From an uncultured Acidimicrobiales bacterium (lineage in GTDB: Bacteria > Actinomycetota > Acidimicrobiia > Acidimicrobiales > Bin134): a DNA stretch of 64,000 nucleotides. The stretch is from the NCBI GenBank assembly GCA_951813555.1, contig OX638344.1, positions 310,001 through 374,000 of the forward strand, in the 5' to 3' direction. Numbering within the stretch: position 1 is the stretch's first letter; each line of letters starts with the position of its first letter. The position numbers and the translations under genes were made by a program. The notes under the pieces were generated by a model. That model was given only the letters and a program-made list of their open reading frames with translations, was not told the DNA's origin and searched no databases. Shown piece after piece: positions 17,074-25,395 of the stretch.

Positions 17074-18204
17074 ATGGCTAGTCTCGACAATCACATGGCG
17101 ACCGAGGTGCGGCTCCCCCAGTGGAGCATGGGGATGGACGAGGGCCAAGTGGTCATGTGGCACAAGCAGGTGGGCGATGTGGTGGCCATCGACGAGCCCC
17201 TGGTGGAGATCGAGGCCGAGAAGACCACCGACGACGTGCTCGCTCCCGTGGCCGGGACCATTCTGGAGATCCTCGTCGCCGAAGGAGAGACGGTGCCGGC
17301 GCTGACGGTGCTCGCGCTCATCGGCGAACCCGACGAGGCAACAACTAGCCCGACTTCGGACCGGCCCCGAGTGCAGATCACTCCGGTAGCCCGCCGTACG
17401 GCAAAGGAACTCGGTGTCGACCTCGCAGCAGTCACCGGCACCGGCCCGGGCGGTCGCATCACCGAATACGACGTTTTGGGCCATGCCACCGACACCCCAT
17501 CTAGTGCCGTAGGCGAGCGAACCCCCGGCCCGGCTGCCACAGTCCCGCTGACCGGCATGCGGGGTGCGATTGCATCTCGGATGCACGACAGCATCCAGTC
17601 GATGGCCCAGCTAACCCTGACCCGCCAGATCGACGCCACCGAGCTGATTGCCCTTCAGCAGTCCTTGAAAGCCGAGGGCACCGGCGTGTCGGTGACCGAC
17701 TTGGTGCTCAAGGCGGTGGCGGTCGCCCTGACGAGTCACCCTGCCCTCAACGCCACCCTCGAGAACGACGTGATCACCCTGCACCCCGAAGTCCACTTGG
17801 GGGTTGCTGTGGCGCTGGACGACGGGCTCATCGTGCCGGTGGTGCGCGACACCGCCGCCAAGCGCCTGTCCGATCTCTCGGCCGAGGTCCGCGATCTCGC
17901 CGAGAAGGTGCGCACCAACTCGGCCAAGCCCACCGAGGTCTCCGGCAGCACGTTCACGGTCACCAACCTGGGGGCCTACGGCATCGACGGGTTCACCCCG
18001 ATTATCAACCCGCCGGAGGTGGCCATCCTCGGTGTGGGCCGGGCTGTCGAGGTGCCCGTCCGCGATGGGAACGAGATGGCCTGGCGTCAGATGATCACCT
18101 TCAGCCTCACCATCGACCACCGGGCCGTAGACGGCGCACCGGGGGCATTGTTCCTTCAGACCCTGGCGGAGATCATCGCCGACCCGGCAGCCCTAGACGA
18201 CTGA
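17074..18204 (+). CDS. dihydrolipoamide acyltransferase (E2) with one lipoyl domain
   Basis: A 376-residue protein with an N-terminal lipoyl domain (lipoyl Lys in [11 protein letters not shown]), a peripheral-subunit-binding domain ([20 protein letters not shown] ... [11 protein letters not shown]) and a C-terminal catalytic domain with the [15 protein letters not shown] active-site motif (His and Asp). ATG 17074 is chosen because AGG lies 5 bases upstream; ATGs at 17071 and 17095 are alternatives. It is divergent from E1 alpha, so the three subunits probably share one regulatory gap. It ends convergently against aminotransferase copy 2. Confidence 0.87.
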   Translation: MASLDNHMATEVRLPQWSMGMDEGQVVMWHKQVGDVVAIDEPLVEIEAEKTTDDVLAPVAGTILEILVAEGETVPALTVLALIGEPDEATTSPTSDRPRVQITPVARRTAKELGVDLAAVTGTGPGGRITEYDVLGHATDTPSSAVGERTPGPAATVPLTGMRGAIASRMHDSIQSMAQLTLTRQIDATELIALQQSLKAEGTGVSVTDLVLKAVAVALTSHPALNATLENDVITLHPEVHLGVAVALDDGLIVPVVRDTAAKRLSDLSAEVRDLAEKVRTNSAKPTEVSGSTFTVTNLGAYGIDGFTPIINPPEVAILGVGRAVEVPVRDGNEMAWRQMITFSLTIDHRAVDGAPGALFLQTLAEIIADPAALDD

Positions 18205-18227
18205 ATTCCACTGCGTTTTCCGGTTGG
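18199..18227. repeat. 29-base direct repeat flanking aminotransferase copy 2, left copy
   Basis: This begins at the stop codon of the E2 gene and matches 19722-19750 at 26 of 29 positions. Together the pair brackets the second aminotransferase and its promoter region. Confidence 0.75.
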
Positions 18228-18256
18228 CTGAAGGCCTTATTTCGCGGCCTTCAGCC
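18226..18256. terminator. convergent hairpin between the E2 gene and aminotransferase copy 2
   Basis: Perfect 11-base arms (ggctgaaggcc / ggccttcagcc) with a 9-base loop. It spans the stop codon of the minus-strand aminotransferase and lies 22 bases after the E2 stop. There is no clear T-run; it probably acts as a bidirectional terminator. Confidence 0.5.
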
Positions 18257-19610
18257 AGCCGCCAAAACGGTCGAGCACCTGGTCGAGCCGCCTCAGCATC
18301 TCGTTGATCACTTCAGCGTCGGCCACCAGCGGCGGGGAAATCATCAGCATGGCGGCACCCCGTGCATCTGGTCGCACCAGCACACGCGCCTCTCTCACGA
18401 ACTGGTCCAATACCTCGTCGTACATCAGCGATGCGAACTCGGCCTCGGTCAGGTCGGTGCCGGAGTCCCGGTCTCGCATGAGCTCCACGGCATAAAAGTA
18501 TCCCGTCCCCCGCACATCCTTGACGCAGGGGTGGGCAGCCATGAGATCCCGCAGCCCTCCGTCAAGTTGGCCTTCGTGCCGCAGCACCCCGGCCAGGACA
18601 TTCTCATCGCGCAGAGCCGTTATGTTGGCCAAGGCGACCGCGGTGGATAACGGATGGCCGCCGAAGGTTGATCCGTGAAGGAACAATGACATGGGGGAAT
18701 CCCATATGAGTTCCACGTGTGAGTCCCTTGCGATGAGACCTCCCAAGGGCGCGTAGCCGCTGGTGACGCCCTTGGCAAAGGTGATCAGGTCGGGATCTGC
18801 ACCGACGCGCTCGCTGCCGAACCAATGGCCGACCCGTCCGAACGAGTTGATCACCTCATCGGCACATAGGAGCACGCCGTAGGCGTCGCAAATGCGGCGC
18901 AGCTCCTGCCAATAGCCTTCCGGCGGCACCAGCGCGCCGCGTCCGTTCTGGACTGGTTCGGCGATCACCATGGCCACGGTCTCGGGGCCCTCAGCCACAA
19001 TCGCCTCTTCGACTGCGGTCACGCTGGGCAGATCTCGGGCTGCTTGGCCCGGCTCGAGATGTTCGCCAAAGGTGTTGGGCACGTGGCGCACACAGTCGGT
19101 GAGCATCGGCCGAAACGGGTCTCGCAGGTTGGGAAGACCGGTCAGGGCGAGGGCGCCGAGCGTGGTGCCGTGGTAGGCCAAGTCGCGGGCGATCACCTTG
19201 TGGCGCTGGTTGTCGCCGTTGGCCAGGTGGTAGCAGCGGGCGAATTTGAGGGCCGACTCCACCGCTTCAGAGCCAGAATTCACGAAGAACACACGGTCGA
19301 GATCTCCCGGGGCGACGGCCGCGATCATCGATGCCGCCTCAATAGAAGAAGGGTGCGCGAAACCCCAGTTGGAGTAGAAGGCCAGCTTGTCCATCTGCTT
19401 GGTTGCGGCCGCGGTCAGGTCGCTGCGACCGTAGCCGAGGTTTATGCAGATCAAGCCGGCGAGGGCGTCTAGATACTCGTTGCCGTCGGTGTCCCACACG
19501 TAGCAGCCCTCGCCGCGGTCGATCACCACCAGATCATCCGCCTTCCAAGCCTCGCCCCGCGTGAAGTGAGGCACGAGGTGTTGACGAGCCCGCTCCCGGT
19601 CACTTCGCAT
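18237..19610 (-). CDS. class III aminotransferase, probable taurine:pyruvate type (copy 2)
   Basis: A 457-residue close paralogue of the gene at 13548-14921, collinear throughout. PLP-site elements are intact (CADEVINSFGRVGHWFG; TFAKGVTSGYAPLGG; HGSTFGGHPLSTAVALAN). Start 19610 is chosen because it aligns exactly with copy 1 (M-x-x-DRxRARxHLVPHF) and has GGAG upstream; ATG 19622 is also in frame. Differences concentrate around the substrate-facing region after the Schiff-base Lys (LIARDSHVELIWDSPMSLFL versus VVKSPLVEQVWDSSLAMYV), so substrate range may have diverged. Both flanks carry duplication scars. Confidence 0.8.
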   Translation of the reverse strand: MRSDRERARQHLVPHFTRGEAWKADDLVVIDRGEGCYVWDTDGNEYLDALAGLICINLGYGRSDLTAAATKQMDKLAFYSNWGFAHPSSIEAASMIAAVAPGDLDRVFFVNSGSEAVESALKFARCYHLANGDNQRHKVIARDLAYHGTTLGALALTGLPNLRDPFRPMLTDCVRHVPNTFGEHLEPGQAARDLPSVTAVEEAIVAEGPETVAMVIAEPVQNGRGALVPPEGYWQELRRICDAYGVLLCADEVINSFGRVGHWFGSERVGADPDLITFAKGVTSGYAPLGGLIARDSHVELIWDSPMSLFLHGSTFGGHPLSTAVALANITALRDENVLAGVLRHEGQLDGGLRDLMAAHPCVKDVRGTGYFYAVELMRDRDSGTDLTEAEFASLMYDEVLDQFVREARVLVRPDARGAAMLMISPPLVADAEVINEMLRRLDQVLDRFGGWLKAAK

Positions 19611-19721
19611 CTGCCGCTCCATTGTCCCCCCGGACGATGTTCGAGGGTTGGAGCATGACGCTATACGGATGGGTTAGAGAGGGCAACAGGCCTGCAAATG
19701 CAGATTACCGCCGCGCCAAAT

Positions 19722-19750
19722 GACTGAATCACACCGCGTTTTCCGGTTGG
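19722..19750. repeat. 29-base direct repeat flanking aminotransferase copy 2, right copy
   Basis: This corresponds to the last codon and downstream bases of the E2 gene (26 of 29 identical to 18199-18227), but without an E2 gene in front. It therefore looks like the leftover end of a lost second E2 copy. Confidence 0.7.
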
Positions 19751-19782
19751 AAGATGGGGATGCGTCGGTAGGCTGATCGGCA

Positions 19783-21111
19783 GTGGCCGAGAACGCCGTC
19801 GGGTGGCTGGATGAGGACGACGGCGGAGTCGTCGGCGGGCCCTTAATCGAGGCTGGGCCCACGGGGCGCGGCCTGGGCGCGGCCCGCGCGCTGCTGGTCG
19901 GAGTGCTGCTCATCATGGTGGGCAATGGCCTCCAAGGAGTGCTGCTCGGGGTGCGAACCGAGTCGGAGGGGTTCGGCCTGGCCGTCAGCGGCCTCGTCAT
20001 GGCCTGCTATTTCCTGGGCTTTATGATCGGTACCCGCCTAGCCGAGCACTTTCTGGCCGCGGTGGGTCACATCCGGGTCTTTGCCGCTCTCTCTTCGATG
20101 GCCTCTGGCGTGTCGATCCTCCATCTGCTGTGGATCAATCCCACCGCTTGGGCCCTGTTGCGAATGGTGTTCGGCCTGTGCATCGCCGGCGTGTATGTAG
20201 TCGTGGAGTCGTGGCTCAACGACATGGCCACCAACGCCACCCGCGGTCGCCTGCTGTCGATGTACATGGTGTCGTCGATGGGCGGGCTCACCCTCGGCCA
20301 GCTGCTCCTGAACGGCGCCGACCCCAACGGCTTCGAGCTGTTCGTGATCTCCTCGGTGCTCATCTCCGCCGCGTTGGTCCCCATCACCCTGTCGGCCACC
20401 AGCGCTCCCCCGCTGGTGGTGCCGGTGCCGCTGTCGCTGCGCCAGCTCGTCTCGCTGGCGCCCACCGGTGTGCTCACTGCCTTTTGCGCTGGAATCAGCC
20501 ACGGCACCCTTCTGGGGGTGGGAGCGGTGTATGCCGCCTACGAAGGACTGCCCAATTCCCGGATCGCGCTGTTCCTGGTAGCAGCTACTGCCGGAGCGAT
20601 CGCCTTCCAGTGGCCGCTGGGTTTGTTGTCCGACCGGATGTCTCGCCGAGCGGTGATCTTCGCGGTAGCCGCCGCTGCCGCGGCAATAGCCGGATTCATG
20701 CTCTTGATCGAACCGGGGTCGGCGTTGTCGCTGGTGCTCATGTTCTGCTTCGGAGGGGCCACCTTCCCCCTCTATTCGCTGGGCATCGCTCTGGCCGGCG
20801 ACTGGGTGCCGTCATCCCAGCTGAACGGGGCCAGCGCCGCGTTGGTGCGAACCTCGGGAGTGGGGGCAGTGATTGGTCCGGTGATAGGCGGTGTGGTGAT
20901 GGCGCTGACCGCCCCCTGGACGTTCTTCCTGGTGCTGGTAGGCGCCCATGCGGTAGTCGTGGCCTACACCGGCTGGCGGATCGTGGCCCGCGACGGCATT
21001 CCGGTTGCCGAGCAGGGCGAATGCGTGCCGTGGCCCATGCGAGCGTCGGCCATGGCCGTGAACCTGCTGCGCCGCCCGCCGCTGCCCCTAAGGAGAAACG
21101 GGCGGCCGTAA
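19783..21111 (+). CDS. MFS transporter
   Basis: A 442-residue integral membrane protein with about 12 hydrophobic helices. The N-terminal cytoplasmic tail is acidic. YFLGFMIGTRLAEHF and FGLCIAGVYVVVESWLNDMA (helix 4-5 region) resemble the YcaD-like MFS branch. The second half has QWPLGLLSDRMSRRAVIFAV, the family's loop 8-9 motif. The start is the GTG at 19783 and the Shine-Dalgarno is weak. The substrate is unknown; proximity to the sulfonate cluster allows, but does not show, a role in export or uptake there. Confidence 0.8.
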   Translation: MAENAVGWLDEDDGGVVGGPLIEAGPTGRGLGAARALLVGVLLIMVGNGLQGVLLGVRTESEGFGLAVSGLVMACYFLGFMIGTRLAEHFLAAVGHIRVFAALSSMASGVSILHLLWINPTAWALLRMVFGLCIAGVYVVVESWLNDMATNATRGRLLSMYMVSSMGGLTLGQLLLNGADPNGFELFVISSVLISAALVPITLSATSAPPLVVPVPLSLRQLVSLAPTGVLTAFCAGISHGTLLGVGAVYAAYEGLPNSRIALFLVAATAGAIAFQWPLGLLSDRMSRRAVIFAVAAAAAAIAGFMLLIEPGSALSLVLMFCFGGATFPLYSLGIALAGDWVPSSQLNGASAALVRTSGVGAVIGPVIGGVVMALTAPWTFFLVLVGAHAVVVAYTGWRIVARDGIPVAEQGECVPWPMRASAMAVNLLRRPPLPLRRNGRP

Positions 21112-21124
21112 CCCGACCACTGGC

Positions 21125-21175
21125 TTAACCCTCATCTCGTTAGTATTTTTTAACTTATTCAGATATATTCCATGT
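21125..21175 (+). promoter_or_regulatory. AT-rich promoter region before the pretoxin-like gene
   Basis: About 45 bases of unusually AT-rich sequence (ttagtattttttaacttatt then cagatatatt) sit directly before the ATG at 21176, in otherwise GC-rich DNA. No clear -35/-10 pair at ideal spacing was fixed. Confidence 0.35.
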
Positions 21176-22279
21176 ATGCCCACTGTGGCCATGGATGCTG
21201 AGGCCGCCTTTGATCTGGCCATTGACTATCTGGCTGTCGCCGATGAGATCGACCTTCGGCGCCAGCGGTGGGCTGCGGCGATCGACGAGGTTGACTACTG
21301 GCTGGGGGGAGAGCAATACCCAGTTGGGCTGTCGCTGGGCGGGATTGCCCAGCAGCTCCGGATCGACTCCGAGGACATCTCCCAGCGGGCCCAGATGATC
21401 TTGCTGGGTCCAGAGGGGCTGAACCTGGCCCTGTGGGCCATCGAGGTGCTGCGGGACATGCCCGAGGCATGGGGCGGCGACGACATCGTGTCGCGGCGCG
21501 ACCTGGAGTCCTTCGTCACCCGGACCGACGAATTGGGGGAGGCGGCCCGCGTCCTGCTCACCAACGGCAGCCTGTTAACCATGCTGGACACGGCCAAGAA
21601 CAACCGCGACTACCTGGCCGACCCTACCGGGGGTTTCCACGCCAGCGGCGGCGACGGCCGCATCAGCCGGGACGACCTGGATGCCTTCGAGGCCAAGATG
21701 TCGGCCTACACCACCCTTCTGCCCTACCTAGCCGCCATCGACACCGCGGCCCAAGGCGACCCGACCAAAGCCGACCGGTTCCTGTCCAAAGCCGACTTCG
21801 AGGCCATCGCTGCCGACGAGAGCTTGCCTCCCGAGGTGCGGCAGGCCGCCGCCTCGGTCATCGCTCACGGGGCCTACCACCGCAAGGACGGCTTCGGCTG
21901 GGACGACGTGGGGTTCTGGGCCATGGAGGCCGCCGGGGTGCTGCCGGTGGTGGGCGAGATCGTGGACACCACCCGAGCGCTGCATGCGCTGTCGCAGGGA
22001 GATTGGAAGTCGGCCCTGATGTTCGCCGGGAGGGTGGCCATGCCCCTGGGAACGGGCAAGACGCTGAGCGCGGCCCGGGCCCTGGTGGAGATGGGGCGCC
22101 GCCGAGCCTTCAAAGAGATGCAGTACTACACCATCACCCAGACGGCGACGAAAGCCAAGAAGAAGGTGAGCAAGACCGTTCGCAAGAGGGCCACCAAGAA
22201 GGCCCGAGAAACCTACGACGACTGGCGGGAAGACGCGCCCGCCGGTTTCGAGTACCTGTCGTCTGTGCCCCGGCCGTAG
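21176..22279 (+). CDS. unknown protein with pretoxin-like hydrophobic segment
   Basis: 367 residues, not assigned to a known family. The N-terminal roughly 130 residues are helical (WXG100/ESX-substrate-like in feel: AFDLAIDYLAVADEIDLRRQ). An EF-hand-like loop follows (GGDGRISRDDLDAFEAK, about residue 155). Residues about 250-310 contain GVLPVVGEIVDTTRALHALS and a GDWKSALMFAGRVAMPLGTG stretch resembling pretoxin/PT-type domains that precede C-terminal toxin modules. The C-terminus is very Lys/Arg-rich. No signal peptide is visible. It could be a secretion-associated or polymorphic-toxin-related protein; no immunity gene follows. Confidence 0.5.
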   Translation: MPTVAMDAEAAFDLAIDYLAVADEIDLRRQRWAAAIDEVDYWLGGEQYPVGLSLGGIAQQLRIDSEDISQRAQMILLGPEGLNLALWAIEVLRDMPEAWGGDDIVSRRDLESFVTRTDELGEAARVLLTNGSLLTMLDTAKNNRDYLADPTGGFHASGGDGRISRDDLDAFEAKMSAYTTLLPYLAAIDTAAQGDPTKADRFLSKADFEAIAADESLPPEVRQAAASVIAHGAYHRKDGFGWDDVGFWAMEAAGVLPVVGEIVDTTRALHALSQGDWKSALMFAGRVAMPLGTGKTLSAARALVEMGRRRAFKEMQYYTITQTATKAKKKVSKTVRKRATKKARETYDDWREDAPAGFEYLSSVPRP

Positions 22280-22325
22280 TCGTTTCGAGTACCTCCCCCC
22301 ACTGTCTCGCCCATAGTCTTTGGAC

Positions 22326-23225
22326 ATGGTCTCGGAGCTGTTCGACCCTGAGCTGTGGAAGCCGGTGGAGGGGTTCGACCTGACCGACGTGACCTATCAC
22401 CGGGCCGTTGGGCAGGCCACGGTGCGAATCGCCTTCGACCGGCCCGAGGTGCGCAACGCTTTCCGGCCCCACACGGTGGACGAGCTGTTTCGCACCCTGG
22501 ATCACGCCCGCATGGCCCCCGATGTGGGCACGGTGCTGCTCACCGGCAACGGGCCGTCGCCAAACGACGGCGGGTGGGCGTTCAGCTCGGGGGGCGACCA
22601 ACGCATCCGGGGGGCCGACGGCTACCAGTACGCCAGCGGCGACACGGCCGACACGGTGGACGATGCCCGCACCGGGCGCCTGCACATCTTGGAGGTGCAG
22701 CGGCTCATCCGGTTCATGCCCAAGGTGGTGATTGCGGTGGTGCCGGGATGGGCGGCCGGCGGCGGCCACAGCCTGCACGTGATTTGCGATATGACTCTGG
22801 CGTCAGCCGAACACGCCATGTTCAAGCAGACTGACGCCGATGTGGCCAGCTTCGACGGCGGCTTCGGCTCGGCCTACCTGGCCCGCCAAGTGGGCCAGAA
22901 GCGGGCCCGGGAGGTTTTCTTTGTGGGCAAGGCCTACACCGCAGCCGAGGCCTATGAGATGGGTATGGTCAACGCGGTGGTGCCCCACGTCGAGCTGGAG
23001 CAGACCGCTCTGGAGTGGGCCGCAGCGGTGAACGCCAAGAGCCCCACTGCCCAGCGCATGCTGAAGTTCGCCTTCAACCTCATCGACGACGGCCTGGTGG
23101 GCCAGCAGGTATTCGCCGGGGAGGCCACTCGCCTGGCCTATGGCACCGACGAAGCCGCCGAGGGCCGGGACTCGTTCCTGGAGAAGCGCGACGCGGATTT
23201 CTCCCAGTTCCCGTACCACTTCTAG
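22326..23225 (+). CDS. menB: 1,4-dihydroxy-2-naphthoyl-CoA synthase
   Basis: A crotonase-fold enzyme of menaquinone biosynthesis that cyclises o-succinylbenzoyl-CoA. The 299 residues show MenB-specific elements: FSSGGDQRIRG, the disordered-loop region GYQYASGDTADTVDDARTGR, PKVVIAVVPGWAAGGGHSLH and the active-site TDADVASFDGGFGSAYLARQ. ATG 22326 is used; an in-frame TTG lies at 22320. The respiratory quinone implied, menaquinone, would be the electron acceptor for the SoeBC-like anchor (inference). Confidence 0.93.
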   Translation: MVSELFDPELWKPVEGFDLTDVTYHRAVGQATVRIAFDRPEVRNAFRPHTVDELFRTLDHARMAPDVGTVLLTGNGPSPNDGGWAFSSGGDQRIRGADGYQYASGDTADTVDDARTGRLHILEVQRLIRFMPKVVIAVVPGWAAGGGHSLHVICDMTLASAEHAMFKQTDADVASFDGGFGSAYLARQVGQKRAREVFFVGKAYTAAEAYEMGMVNAVVPHVELEQTALEWAAAVNAKSPTAQRMLKFAFNLIDDGLVGQQVFAGEATRLAYGTDEAAEGRDSFLEKRDADFSQFPYHF

Positions 23226-23256
23226 GTCGATTCAGTTCTCGCTCTAGGGTGCGGCC

Positions 23257-24090
23257 ATGGCCGACTCCCCCGCTACTGATCCCATTACCGACCCGAGATT
23301 CGCCCCCCGTCCCGACTCGTCTTCGCTCGACGCCGCCCAAATGTTCGACCTGTCGGGCCGGGTGGCCATCGTCACCGGGGGCAGCCGGGGCATCGGCCTG
23401 TCCATTGCCCACGGCTTCGCCGCCCAGGGGGCCAAGGTGGTGGTGGCCAGCCGCAAGGCCGACGCCTGCGATCTGGCCGTAACCGAGATCGCCGAGGCCG
23501 GGGGCGATGCGCTGGCCGTGCCTGTCCACATGGGCGACCTCGACAGCGTCAACCAGCTGGTAGATGCCACCGTGGAGCACTACGGCCAGATCGACATCGT
23601 GGTGAACAACGCGGCTAACCCGCTGGGTCTGCCCATGGAGCACATCACCCCCGAAGCATGGGAAAAGTCGTTCACCGTGAACCTGCGGGGGCCGTTTTTC
23701 TTGTTCCAGCGCTGCCTGCCGGCGCTGTTGGATTCCGACCATGCCTCGGTCATCAACGTGATCTCGGTGGGGGCCTACATCCCAGCGGCCGACACCTCCA
23801 TGTACAGCGCAGCCAAGGCCGGCCTGTTGTCGTTCACTAGGTCAATGGCCGGGGTGTACTCACCCCAGGGCATCCGGGTGAACGCCATCGCGCCGGGCAC
23901 CGTCGACACCACCATGACCCGCAACACCGGCCCCGAGGCCATGGCCCGCATGTCCGACCTCAGCCAAATCGGCCGCATCGGCCACCCCGACGAACTAGTA
24001 GGCGCCGCCCTGTTGTTGGCCTCCGACGCCGGCAGCTACATCACCGGCCAATGCATCATCGTCGACGGAGGCTTCATCCCCGCGAGGTAG
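23257..24090 (+). CDS. SDR family oxidoreductase
   Basis: A 277-residue NAD(P)-dependent short-chain dehydrogenase. An N-terminal extension of about 35 residues precedes the Rossmann motif VTGGSRGIG. NNAA is present, a catalytic Ser lies in ISVGAY, the YxxxK motif is YSAAK, and the C-terminus has ITGQCIIVDGG. Substrate unknown. It lies 31 bases after menB, but a link to menaquinone is not shown. Confidence 0.85.
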   Translation: MADSPATDPITDPRFAPRPDSSSLDAAQMFDLSGRVAIVTGGSRGIGLSIAHGFAAQGAKVVVASRKADACDLAVTEIAEAGGDALAVPVHMGDLDSVNQLVDATVEHYGQIDIVVNNAANPLGLPMEHITPEAWEKSFTVNLRGPFFLFQRCLPALLDSDHASVINVISVGAYIPAADTSMYSAAKAGLLSFTRSMAGVYSPQGIRVNAIAPGTVDTTMTRNTGPEAMARMSDLSQIGRIGHPDELVGAALLLASDAGSYITGQCIIVDGGFIPAR

Positions 24091-24094
24091 CTAG

Positions 24095-24283
24095 GTGTGC
24101 GACTCGAAGGATGCGAACATGGAAGTGCTCATGAGTCCCGAAGATCTTGAACCGCTTGAGGAAACGCTGGCGGTCTTGGCCGACCCCGATGCGTTGGATG
24201 AAATCGCTCAGGCCGAGCGCGAGGTTGCAGATGGTGACGTAATACGCGGCGTGGAAGCCCTGAGAGCGCTTCGGCCCCGGTAA
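24095..24283 (+). pseudogene. C-terminal remnant of a Phd/YefM-type antitoxin
   Basis: The 62-codon frame contains VLMSPEDLEPLEETLAVLAD and GDVIRGVEALRALRPR, matching the C-terminal half of actinobacterial YefM/Phd antitoxins. The DNA-binding N-terminal half (about 40 residues) is absent and no RelE/PIN partner follows. A short product could start at the ATG at 24095, but the locus looks like a truncated, orphan antitoxin. Confidence 0.55.
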
Positions 24284-24357
24284 ATGCGGTTCCCAGGGAC
24301 ACAATGTGTTCTCTGTTTCTGTATGCGGGATCGATGAACGCCATGTAGAATGGATGT

Positions 24358-25395
24358 ATGGAGCGCAGATCGGCAGATTTGATGGAGGTTGAGGCATGCG
24401 CAGCGCTGGCCGATGCCCTGACCAGCCTGGGACTGAGCGTTTTGAGGGAGGTTCCGATCGGCAACAGACGAGTCGATCTGCTGGTTGAGCCTGCTGGCGT
24501 GGAAATCGAAGTGAAGGTCAGATCGGTCATCACTTCGGCAAGCGGCTCGGAGCTTGCCCAGCAGGACTATCCGAAATCCGGCCACTTGGTCTGGGTGGCC
24601 GACCGGATTGCAGCTGAAGCCAAGCAGGCATTCCGTGAGCAAGGGGTCAATTTCTTCGACCTTCGAGGAGAGCTCCGCGTAGTGGAGCCACCACTCTTTA
24701 TCGACACCAAGATCGACGTCAGAGAGCCCTATCCCCCCGCACGGTCGGGTCCACTCGACAGCCAGGTGGCCAAAGAGACGGCCATTGCTTGTCTGCTCAC
24801 GCCGGACCGACCACACGGTGTGCGTGAGACAGCCCGCCTGATCGGCCGGTCGCCGGGTGCCGTTTCAAAAGCCATGGCTGGGCTGGAGAGAGTTGGGCTC
24901 CTGACGTCGCGTGGCGAACCAATGGTCCCTTACCTATTTCACGACTTAGCAACCGTTTGGCGACGGCACCCCGTGGCATTGGCCAATATGCCTGGGCCTG
25001 AAACTGGGCGGATGAGTCTTGACGCTGAGCCAAGCCCAGACGGAATGCCCAGCGAATGGACACTAACCGACACGGTGGCCGCTCAGTCTTGGGGTATTCC
25101 CCTTGTAGCCCCGGGCGGATACCCTCCAGATTTCTACGTGCCTACTCGGGCGTCATTCCACCTGGCTCGGACCCGACTCGGCGAGGCAACGAGTCCTGAG
25201 AAACGGGCCTGCACCGTTGCGATTACACCAGTTCGCTTTGCCTGTCGGCATCAGTTCGACCACTCCGACACTTCGGGAATTGAATGGCCGGTTGCCAGCC
25301 ACGTTGTCGTCGCCTTGGACCTTGCTCAGGACAAGGCCCGCGGCCTGGAGATGATCGAGCAATGGGAGCCTGAGGGCATCGTCCGTGCCTGGTAG
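24358..25395 (+). CDS. nuclease-fold/winged-helix protein, putative antitoxin of an AbiE-like pair
   Basis: 345 residues. The N-terminal domain has a PD-(D/E)xK-like pattern (D40 in NRRVDLLVE, then E51-x-K53 in EIEVKV) and a WVADRIAAEAKQAFREQGVN strand-helix unit, resembling a restriction-endonuclease fold. Residues about 136-185 are a winged helix (VRETARLIGRSPGAVSKAMA). The C-terminal third is uncharacterised. It overlaps by 11 bases the start of a nucleotidyltransferase gene. This is the AbiEi/AbiEii pairing, but with the DNA-binding and nuclease-fold parts in an unusual order. Roles as antitoxin and repressor are inferred. Confidence 0.6.
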   Translation: MERRSADLMEVEACAALADALTSLGLSVLREVPIGNRRVDLLVEPAGVEIEVKVRSVITSASGSELAQQDYPKSGHLVWVADRIAAEAKQAFREQGVNFFDLRGELRVVEPPLFIDTKIDVREPYPPARSGPLDSQVAKETAIACLLTPDRPHGVRETARLIGRSPGAVSKAMAGLERVGLLTSRGEPMVPYLFHDLATVWRRHPVALANMPGPETGRMSLDAEPSPDGMPSEWTLTDTVAAQSWGIPLVAPGGYPPDFYVPTRASFHLARTRLGEATSPEKRACTVAITPVRFACRHQFDHSDTSGIEWPVASHVVVALDLAQDKARGLEMIEQWEPEGIVRAW

